NCBI GenBank assembly: GCA_964593065.1
Contig: CAZQGO010000016.1
Coordinates: forward strand, 1-64,000
DNA: 64,000 nt
Source of the DNA: CAZQGO01 sp964593065
Lineage (GTDB): Bacteria > Oederibacteriota > JAAXVQ01
Direction: 5' to 3'
Below are positions 57,763 through 64,000 of this stretch, piece by piece. Numbering within the stretch: the stretch's first letter is position 1; each line of letters begins with the position of its first letter. The notes under the pieces are model-generated. The model was given only the letters and a program-made list of their open reading frames with translations, did no database searches and was not told the origin of the DNA. A program made the position numbers and the translations under genes.

Positions 57763-60700
57763 TTAACTTTTTTTATCATATTCGAGTAGTTCGGACAAGC
57801 ACATTTTTAGCGCGCCCAGGATTTCTCCGGCCGGCTGCAGCATTTCCAGGACGGGCCGCTCGCCGGGGATCCATTTGGCCCGGCGGGCGGGATCGGCCAG
57901 CAGGCGGGCCACGGCCGGCTGCGGCGGCTTAACCCACAAATGCCACTGCAGCCGGAGGCGGCGGCCGTCCGCCTGCACCAGCTCGAGGCCGCCGGCGCGG
58001 GCCGCCAGCTTCAAGTCCGCGACCTGCAGCAGGCGCTGTGCCGGCTGCGGCAGCGGGCCGTAGCGGTTTTCGAGTTCCCGCTTCAATTCGGACAACTCGG
58101 CCTCGCCGGCCGCGCCCGCGATGCGCTTGTACAGATTCAGGCGCACCAGGGTGTCGGGAACGTAGTCGGAGGGCAGGAAGGCGTCGACGGGCACCGACAC
58201 CTTCACCTCGGGCGGACCTTCCCGGCGCTGGCCCTTGAGTTCGCGCACCGCCTCCTCGAGCAGGCTGCAGTAGGTCTCGAAGCCCACGGCCGCGACCTGG
58301 CCGGATTGCTCGGGCCCCAGGATATCCCCGCTGCCTCGGATTTCCAAATCGCGCATGGCGATCTTGAAGCCCGACCCCAGCTCGGTGAACTCCTGCAGGG
58401 TCGAAAGACGTTTTTCGGCGTCTCCGGTCACGGCCCCGCCGAAGGGGTAAAACAGGTAGGCATACGCCTGCCGGTCCGCACGCCCGACCCGCCCCCGCAA
58501 CTGGTACAGCTGGGCCATGCCCAAGGCATCCGCCCGGTTGATCAAAATCGTGTTGACGTTGGGCAGGTCCAGGCCGGATTCCACGATGGTGGTGGAGACC
58601 AGGATATCCTCGGAGCGCGCCAGGAAGCGCTCCATGACCGGCTCCAACGCCTCGGGGTTCATTTGCCCGTGCGCCACCGCCACCCGGGCCTCGGGCACCA
58701 GGCGCTTGATGCGTTCGGCCATGGGCCCGATGGATTGGACCCGGTTGTGCACGAAAAAAACCTGGCCGTCCCGGGCCAGTTCGCGCACGATGGCCTCGCG
58801 GACCACTTCGTCGGAATATTCCTGCACGAAGGTGCGGATGGCCAGGCGGTTCAAGGGCGGAGTCTCGATCACCGAGATGTCCCGGATTCCGGACAACGAC
58901 AGGTACAGGGTGCGCGGGATGGGGGTGGCCGTCAGGGTCAGCACGTCCACGGTGCTCCGCAATTTCTTCAGTTTCTCCTTGTGCTTGACGCCGAAATGCT
59001 GCTCCTCGTCCACCACCACCAGCCCGAGGCGTTTGAACTGCGCGTCCTGGCTCAACAGCCGGTGGGTGCCGATGACGATGTCCACCGCGCCCTGGGCGAG
59101 GTCGCGCAGGATGGCCCGTTGCTCCGCCGGGGGTTTGATGCGGGACAGCAACTCGATGCGGACGGGATACGCGGCCATGCGTTCCCGGAACGTGGCCGCG
59201 TGCTGGTCCGCCAAGAGCGTCGTCGGCACCAGCACCGCGACCTGCAGGCCGTCCTGTACGGTCTTGAAGGCCGCACGCATGGCGACCTCGGTCTTGCCGA
59301 AGCCCACGTCGCCGCAGACCAGACGGTCCATGGGCCTTTCGGATTCCATGTCCCGCTTGACCTCGGCGATGGCCCGGGCCTGGTCGGGCGTCTCCTCGTA
59401 AACAAAGGTGTCCTCGAATTCGCGCTGCCAGTGGGTGTCCGGCGCGAAGGCGTGCCCGCGGTGCAACTGCCGGCTGGCATGAACGTCCAAAAGCTGGCGC
59501 GCCAGCTCGTTGACCGATTCGCGCACGCGCTGCTTGGTGCGCTCCCAGGCCGAACTGCCCAGGCGGTGGATGCGGGGCGAGCGTTCGCCGCCCCCCACGT
59601 ATTTCTCCACCAGGCGCAGCTGGTCCGTGGGCACGTAGAGTTTTTCCTCCCCCGCGTACGCCAAGCAGACGAATTCGCGTTCCCCGCCGTCCACGCGCAG
59701 CTTGACCACGCCGCGGTAGCGGGCGATGCCGTGGTCGCGGTGCACGGCCAAGTCTCCGCTTTTCAGCTCCAGCAGGTCGCTGACGGGCTGGGTGGGAACC
59801 CAGGCGCCCTTGATCCGGCGCGGCTGCGGGCGGCCCAGGCGGCGGTTGAAAATTTCCTGGTCCGTGAAGACCACCAGGCCGCAGGCCGGGTACTGGAAGC
59901 CTTCCGCCAGCTGCCCGCGGTGAAACGTGAAATACCCGAGCAGGTCCGGCGCCTGCAGGTTGGCGGCCTGCTCGGCGAGTAATTGCCGCAGCCGCTGCTC
60001 CTCGGCGGCGTTATGGGACACCAGGTGCAGCTCCAATCCGGCCTGCAGCAGGGCTTGGGCCTCCTTCAGCAGCAGCTCCAGACTGCCCCGCAGGGGCTGC
60101 GTGCCCTTCACGAGGGTGGCAAAATGCGGCAGATCCTCCGGCTCGGGCCAGGCCGTCTGTTTCAGGCGCGCGGTCTGGATCCAGGCAAACCGCGCCAGCC
60201 GGGGTTCCAAGTCGTCAAAAGGCAGGAATAATTTTTCCGGAGGGGGAAGCAGGGGTTCGCGCCCCCTGCGTTCGGCGAACAGGCGGGCCGTGCGTTCATC
60301 GCCCGCCTCGGCCCGCGACCGGGCCGTTCCCGGGGATTCCGTCACCACCACGGCGTCGGCGGGCAGATAGTCCAGCAGGCCGGCGGTGGGTAAAAATTCC
60401 GCCAGATAATATTCCAGGCCCGGTCCCGAGGGGTCGCGGGCCAGTTCCTCCCGCAGGCCGCGCACCCGTTCCCGCCCGCGTTCGCGCTCCAGCCGCGCCA
60501 GGCCGGCCTGCACTTCCTCCGCCGCGGGCGCAAACAGGCGGGCGGGCGGCAGGGTCGCTTCCCGGACCGGGGCGGCGGCCGGTCCCGGTCCTTCCTCGGG
60601 AAACAAGTGGAAACGGCGCAGGGTCGCGATTTCCGAGCCCTCGAACTCGATCCGCCACGGCGCAAGCTCCGAGGGAGGAAAAACGTCCAGGATGCCGCCG

Positions 60701-61254
60701 CGCACGGCGAATTGCCCGCGGCCCTCCACCGTGTTCTCCCGGGTATAGCCCCGTTCCACCAGGGCCGCGGCCAGACGCTCCAGGTCCGCATGCTGTCCGA
60801 CATTCAAGGACAAGGCGCGCGCGCGCATCCAGGCCGGGGCCGGAAGAATTTCCCGGACCTGTTCGCAGGCGGCCACGATCATGGGTTTTTCCCCCTGGGA
60901 CAGGCGCCACAGCACTTCCAGGCGCTCGCCTTCCTCCTCCATGTCCGCCAAGCCCCGTTCATACGGCAGCGTGTCCCGCCCGGGAAAGAGCAAGAGCCCT
61001 TCTTTTTCCGGATCCGGATGCTGCAGGAAGAGGCGGAGCTGGTCATACAGGTCGCGGGCTTCCTCCCGCGTGGCGGTCAGGAGCAACAGCGGCGAGCGGA
61101 GGCGCTCCGACACCCCGGCCCAGAAGAACGCCCGCGCCGATCCCCACAGGCCCGTCAGCCAGGCGCGGGCGCGCTCCCGGCCGGTCACGAGGTCGCAGAG
61201 GCCGGTGAACACCGGATCCTGGTTCAATTGGATCAAGAGGGAACGCAACGCCAT
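57763..61254 (-). CDS. mfd: Transcription-repair coupling factor Mfd
   Basis: A 1163-residue ATP-dependent translocase that removes stalled RNA polymerase and recruits UvrA. The UvrB-like N-terminus (about 1-350) is followed by the RNA polymerase-interacting domain (about 490-560, DLAVHRDHGIARYRGV), the helicase core with GDVGFGKTEVAMRAAF, DEEQHFG, TATPIPRTL and QLRGRVGRADRQAYAY, and the C-terminal TRCF domain. The coding end has a run of seven A before the stop. Confidence 0.97.
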   Translation of the reverse strand: MALRSLLIQLNQDPVFTGLCDLVTGRERARAWLTGLWGSARAFFWAGVSERLRSPLLLLTATREEARDLYDQLRLFLQHPDPEKEGLLLFPGRDTLPYERGLADMEEEGERLEVLWRLSQGEKPMIVAACEQVREILPAPAWMRARALSLNVGQHADLERLAAALVERGYTRENTVEGRGQFAVRGGILDVFPPSELAPWRIEFEGSEIATLRRFHLFPEEGPGPAAAPVREATLPPARLFAPAAEEVQAGLARLERERGRERVRGLREELARDPSGPGLEYYLAEFLPTAGLLDYLPADAVVVTESPGTARSRAEAGDERTARLFAERRGREPLLPPPEKLFLPFDDLEPRLARFAWIQTARLKQTAWPEPEDLPHFATLVKGTQPLRGSLELLLKEAQALLQAGLELHLVSHNAAEEQRLRQLLAEQAANLQAPDLLGYFTFHRGQLAEGFQYPACGLVVFTDQEIFNRRLGRPQPRRIKGAWVPTQPVSDLLELKSGDLAVHRDHGIARYRGVVKLRVDGGEREFVCLAYAGEEKLYVPTDQLRLVEKYVGGGERSPRIHRLGSSAWERTKQRVRESVNELARQLLDVHASRQLHRGHAFAPDTHWQREFEDTFVYEETPDQARAIAEVKRDMESERPMDRLVCGDVGFGKTEVAMRAAFKTVQDGLQVAVLVPTTLLADQHAATFRERMAAYPVRIELLSRIKPPAEQRAILRDLAQGAVDIVIGTHRLLSQDAQFKRLGLVVVDEEQHFGVKHKEKLKKLRSTVDVLTLTATPIPRTLYLSLSGIRDISVIETPPLNRLAIRTFVQEYSDEVVREAIVRELARDGQVFFVHNRVQSIGPMAERIKRLVPEARVAVAHGQMNPEALEPVMERFLARSEDILVSTTIVESGLDLPNVNTILINRADALGMAQLYQLRGRVGRADRQAYAYLFYPFGGAVTGDAEKRLSTLQEFTELGSGFKIAMRDLEIRGSGDILGPEQSGQVAAVGFETYCSLLEEAVRELKGQRREGPPEVKVSVPVDAFLPSDYVPDTLVRLNLYKRIAGAAGEAELSELKRELENRYGPLPQPAQRLLQVADLKLAARAGGLELVQADGRRLRLQWHLWVKPPQPAVARLLADPARRAKWIPGERPVLEMLQPAGEILGALKMCLSELLEYDKKS

Positions 61255-61347
61255 GGTGCCCGCCTGGACAAAACGCGACCGGGGCTGAACCCTTTTCCCC
61301 GAAACCCAGGGGGTCGGGCCAGCCCGGCCACGCGCATTTTTCGCTTG

Positions 61348-61376
61348 ATGATAGCCCAGGCCCGCCGCGGCGTCAA
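61348..61376 (-). promoter_or_regulatory. Promoter of mfd
   Basis: Minus-strand -35 TTGACG (61371-61376) and -10 TATCAT (61348-61353), each 5 of 6, with a 17-bp spacer. Start about 95 nt before the mfd ATG. Confidence 0.75.
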
Positions 61377-61431
61377 CGGAAAGCCTCTGCGTCCGTCTTG
61401 CCGGGAACCGGGCGCTGTGGCTGGTTTTCCC

Positions 61432-61473
61432 CGCCTGAAGAGGAAACGGTTTTTTTCAGGCGGCGAACGCCTG
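61432..61473. repeat. Two mutually exclusive inverted repeats between the barrel gene and mfd
   Basis: CGCCTGAA (61432-61439) pairs with TTCAGGCG (61455-61462), an 8-bp perfect stem; CAGGCG (61457-61462) can instead pair with CGCCTG (61468-61473). They share one arm. No T run lies downstream on the minus strand, so a terminator role is unclear. Confidence 0.45.
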
Positions 61474-61494
61474 CGGCCGAGATGTTCAGGGGAA

Positions 61495-64000
61495 TTAGAA
61501 CCCGAGCGAGAAATACATCTCCCACACGAACTGCTTTTCCACGGGTTTGAAAATCAAGGCCTGATGGTACGCTGCCGGCAGGTACCAGAATAATTCCAGG
61601 TCCAGGTGGGCCTCGGCGCCCAAGGCGGCGCCCGCCCGGGAAACCCACTGCTCCCAGTTCCCGGGAGAACCGTCCCAGGCCGTGCCCCACTCCACGAACC
61701 CTTCCAGCCACAGGTCGTGAAAGTACAACGGGATCAGGCCCGGGCCGTCGTCGATGTACCACAGGGGCAGGCGGTAGGCGCCGCCCACGGTCAAGGCGTG
61801 CGTGCGGTTGAACGGCCCGCCGTGGTACCCGCGGGGAGCGGCCTGGAGAGAGGCGTCCGGAAGAAGGCCGTGTGTTCCGGACACGCGCGCGGACAGGGCC
61901 ACGGCCTGCCCCGGCAGGTAGCCGGGAAACATCACCTCGGTCGCGGCCAGCCAGGCACGGCCGGTGTAGGCTCCCTCCCCCAGCGCCAGCTCACCCCGGC
62001 CGGACAGGGCGGCGCCCGCGGTGGGAAAAAGATCCCGGGGCCGGCGGCGAAGGTGCTGCAGATTGAAGGCGCCGTTGAGCCCGAAATATTCTTTTCCGGG
62101 AAAGGCAATCCAGTCCGCCTCCGACACGTCATATCTTTCCAGCCCCAGTCCCAGGTTGAAACCCGCCCACAGGTCGGATGCCTGCCGCAGGGTCACGGGC
62201 AGGGACGCCTGCAGGCCGAAACCCTGGGCCCGGGCCCAGTACCGGGTCTTATCCTCGGGATCCCCTGCGCGGCCCCAGCGGGCCTGCGCGCGGCTGAACA
62301 CGGTCCCCTGCAGGGTCACGGGCGTATCCTGGTTGGTATAGGCCAGATCGCCGTACCACTTCCCCGCCGCCGGCTGGTACAAGGCTTCCCCCCACCAGGA
62401 ATGGATTTCCAACGGATCCTGGCGCCCGGAGGCCACGCCCCAGGTCAGGCCGTACCGGTCTTCGCCGAGCATGGGCATCCAAAACGTCGGCACCAGGTGC
62501 GGCCAGGCATCATAGCCGCCGCCGGCGGCCGCCGGTCCAAAAAAGTCATCGGGCGGAACCGGCTGGGGATGGGACGCAATCGGCGGGAGAGGCTGCCAGT
62601 GTTCGGGCGTAAAAGGCGCGAGGACGAGTTGCTGGGTGTTTCCGGGCTGGTATTCCGCCAGGGCGATTTTTTTGCCGTCCGGCGATACGGAGGGATTGAA
62701 CGCGCCCAGACGGGAATCCGTCACCCGGAACAAGGCGCCGCCGGCCAAGTCGTAGGCATAGATTTGAAACACGCCTGAGCGATCGGACGTGAACAGGATA
62801 TACTTCCCGTCCGGCGACCAAGCCGGATCGAAGTCCAGGAAAACATCCCACCCCGTCAGGGCCGTGAGCGTGCCGCCGACCGGATCGACCAGGCAGATAT
62901 CCTGCACGCCGTTGATTCTCACGGCCGCGGCCAGGCGGCTGCCGTCCGGCGACCAGCGCGGCGCCAAGTACACCGCGTCTTCGGGCCCCGGCACCGGGTG
63001 CAGGCCGCCCCCGGCCGGATCCAGCCAGGCCAGACGCGTGGGGCCCCAGGCGTTTTGCACGCACACGATCCGTCCGTCCGGAGCCCGGTCCGGCGACCAG
63101 CAGCGCTGGCCGACGGTCAGGCGCTCTTCCCGGCCGTCGGGACCCCAGGCGAAAAGATCGGCGGTCAGGGTGTCGTCATACAGGGGGTCCGGCAGCAAGC
63201 GTGCATAATAATATGTTTGCGTATCCTTCCGGTAGGCGTAGTCGCCAAAAGGGAGATCGGGCCGCCCGATCTCCCGCAAGGCGCCGGACTGCAGGTTGAT
63301 CTGCACCAACGCGTCGCCCAGGCTCAGGCTCTGGCGGTAGGCGGCCAGGGTATGGTCATCCAGCCATACGGCTTGGTGGAAAAACGCTTCCGGATCGTCC
63401 GTGATATACACGGCGTCGTCGAGGGGCGGGCGGATCGGACCGAAGCGGTGCGAAAAATCGGCCTGCCCCTGCCGTTGGAAAGATTCCCAGGCATCGCCGG
63501 GGTCGAGGCCTGCGGCCCGCTGCCAGGCGAAGCCCAAGCCGAAGAACGGCCACGCGCTTTGCTGGGCGGAAATCTTGTCCAAGAAACGGTCGCCGGCGGC
63601 CTGCTCCGCCAGTAAAAGCAGGTCGTAGCCCGCAATATAGACTCGGTCCCCGGGCCAGGCGAATCGGGACGTCTCGCCGATCTGCCCCAGGGACCAGGGC
63701 CTCCCGGAAAGCAGGTTGGCCGCCAATTCCATGCGGCGATACGTGCTGCGTCCGAAGCCGCCGGCGCTCAGGCGGGTTTCGGCGAAGACGGCCACCCCTT
63801 CCACCCACCATTTGGGAGCGATAAAATTCAAGCCGTTCACTTCACCGAAAAGCGCGGACAAGCCGCGCGTGAACCCTTCTTCCCGCAGGCCGTGGCAAAG
63901 ATGGGCGTACTCGTGCAGCATCAGGACTTCCAGCCAGGAGGACTCGCCCCGGCCGTAGGCCGGCGACAGCGGCGAAACCAGAACGAATTCCATTTTCCGG
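61495..64000 (-). CDS. Peptidase MA-like / TolB-type propeller / outer-membrane barrel fusion (5' end off window)
   Basis: At least 832 residues; the frame is still open at the right edge, so the start is missing. The visible part begins within a gluzincin domain: LMLHEYAHLCHG (HExxH) and WWVEGVAVFAETRL supply zinc ligands as in peptidase MA-like proteins. The middle (about 190-480) has TolB/PD40 blades such as WSPDGKYILFTSDRSG. The last 300 residues alternate aromatic and polar residues and end MYFSLGF, with a terminal Phe typical of outer-membrane barrels. The protein is likely exported, with the barrel in the outer membrane. Substrate unknown. Confidence 0.8.
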   Translation of the reverse strand, partial: RKMEFVLVSPLSPAYGRGESSWLEVLMLHEYAHLCHGLREEGFTRGLSALFGEVNGLNFIAPKWWVEGVAVFAETRLSAGGFGRSTYRRMELAANLLSGRPWSLGQIGETSRFAWPGDRVYIAGYDLLLLAEQAAGDRFLDKISAQQSAWPFFGLGFAWQRAAGLDPGDAWESFQRQGQADFSHRFGPIRPPLDDAVYITDDPEAFFHQAVWLDDHTLAAYRQSLSLGDALVQINLQSGALREIGRPDLPFGDYAYRKDTQTYYYARLLPDPLYDDTLTADLFAWGPDGREERLTVGQRCWSPDRAPDGRIVCVQNAWGPTRLAWLDPAGGGLHPVPGPEDAVYLAPRWSPDGSRLAAAVRINGVQDICLVDPVGGTLTALTGWDVFLDFDPAWSPDGKYILFTSDRSGVFQIYAYDLAGGALFRVTDSRLGAFNPSVSPDGKKIALAEYQPGNTQQLVLAPFTPEHWQPLPPIASHPQPVPPDDFFGPAAAGGGYDAWPHLVPTFWMPMLGEDRYGLTWGVASGRQDPLEIHSWWGEALYQPAAGKWYGDLAYTNQDTPVTLQGTVFSRAQARWGRAGDPEDKTRYWARAQGFGLQASLPVTLRQASDLWAGFNLGLGLERYDVSEADWIAFPGKEYFGLNGAFNLQHLRRRPRDLFPTAGAALSGRGELALGEGAYTGRAWLAATEVMFPGYLPGQAVALSARVSGTHGLLPDASLQAAPRGYHGGPFNRTHALTVGGAYRLPLWYIDDGPGLIPLYFHDLWLEGFVEWGTAWDGSPGNWEQWVSRAGAALGAEAHLDLELFWYLPAAYHQALIFKPVEKQFVWEMYFSLGF

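Overview
The window comes from a high-GC, Gram-negative-type bacterium in a draft assembly, probably a metagenome scaffold, because two runs of exactly 100 N break genes. The envelope machinery is diderm: SurA/PpiC chaperones, lipoproteins with lipoboxes, and an outer-membrane barrel protein ending in Phe. Yet the replicative polymerase gene is the PolC type familiar from Firmicutes, Thermotogae and Fusobacteria. GatCAB is present, and secreted proteins carry Thr-Pro stalks and FlgD-like Ig ends, a style common in several uncultured candidate phyla. I cannot assign a phylum from sequence alone. No rRNA, tRNA, CRISPR array, prophage or insertion sequence was seen. Nearly everything is chromosomal core, mostly on the minus strand.

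Layout, described by position. 1-4.1 kb: start of rho with a long leader, then two diguanylate cyclases coupled to coaE. 4.2-11.8 kb: a minus-strand gatC-gatA-zinc ribbon-gatB-rlmD-polA operon from one good promoter. 11.9-13.8 kb: archease and rtcB (RNA ligation/repair). 13.9-17.7 kb: two plus-strand secreted surface proteins, then polX. 19.4-24.8 kb: an Rsb-like partner-switching set (PP2C phosphatase, two STAS proteins, one anti-sigma-type kinase) wrapped around an HU-like gene and pcrA with overlapping stops and starts. 24.9-32.4 kb: nusA-infB-ylxP-rbfA-nrnA-truB-ribF, preceded by an insulating terminator, a promoter and a second terminator inside the leader. 32.5-37.3 kb: murB converging on polC. 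37.4-43 kb: glycosyltransferase, proS and a lower-GC TPR/metallopeptidase gene. 43-52.6 kb: rpsB-tsf-pyrH-frr-uppS-cdsA-dxr-rseP-ispG plus a propeller lipoprotein. 52.7-61.4 kb: mfd, three SurA/PpiC-family genes, argC, argJ. 61.5-64 kb: a partial peptidase-propeller-barrel gene.

The strongest observation is the DNA polymerase set. PolC (1242 aa) has an intact PHP metal site, zinc finger and palm aspartates, but the DnaQ-type 3'-5' exonuclease normally inserted in its PHP domain is absent. PolA next to rlmD has lost the proofreading acidic residues. Proofreading must come from elsewhere, possibly the PHP domain. Other points worth checking are the predicted nusA attenuator, the long rho leader, the partner-switch operon, and a scaffold gap whose 55-nt identical ends, if merged, repair the reading frame.
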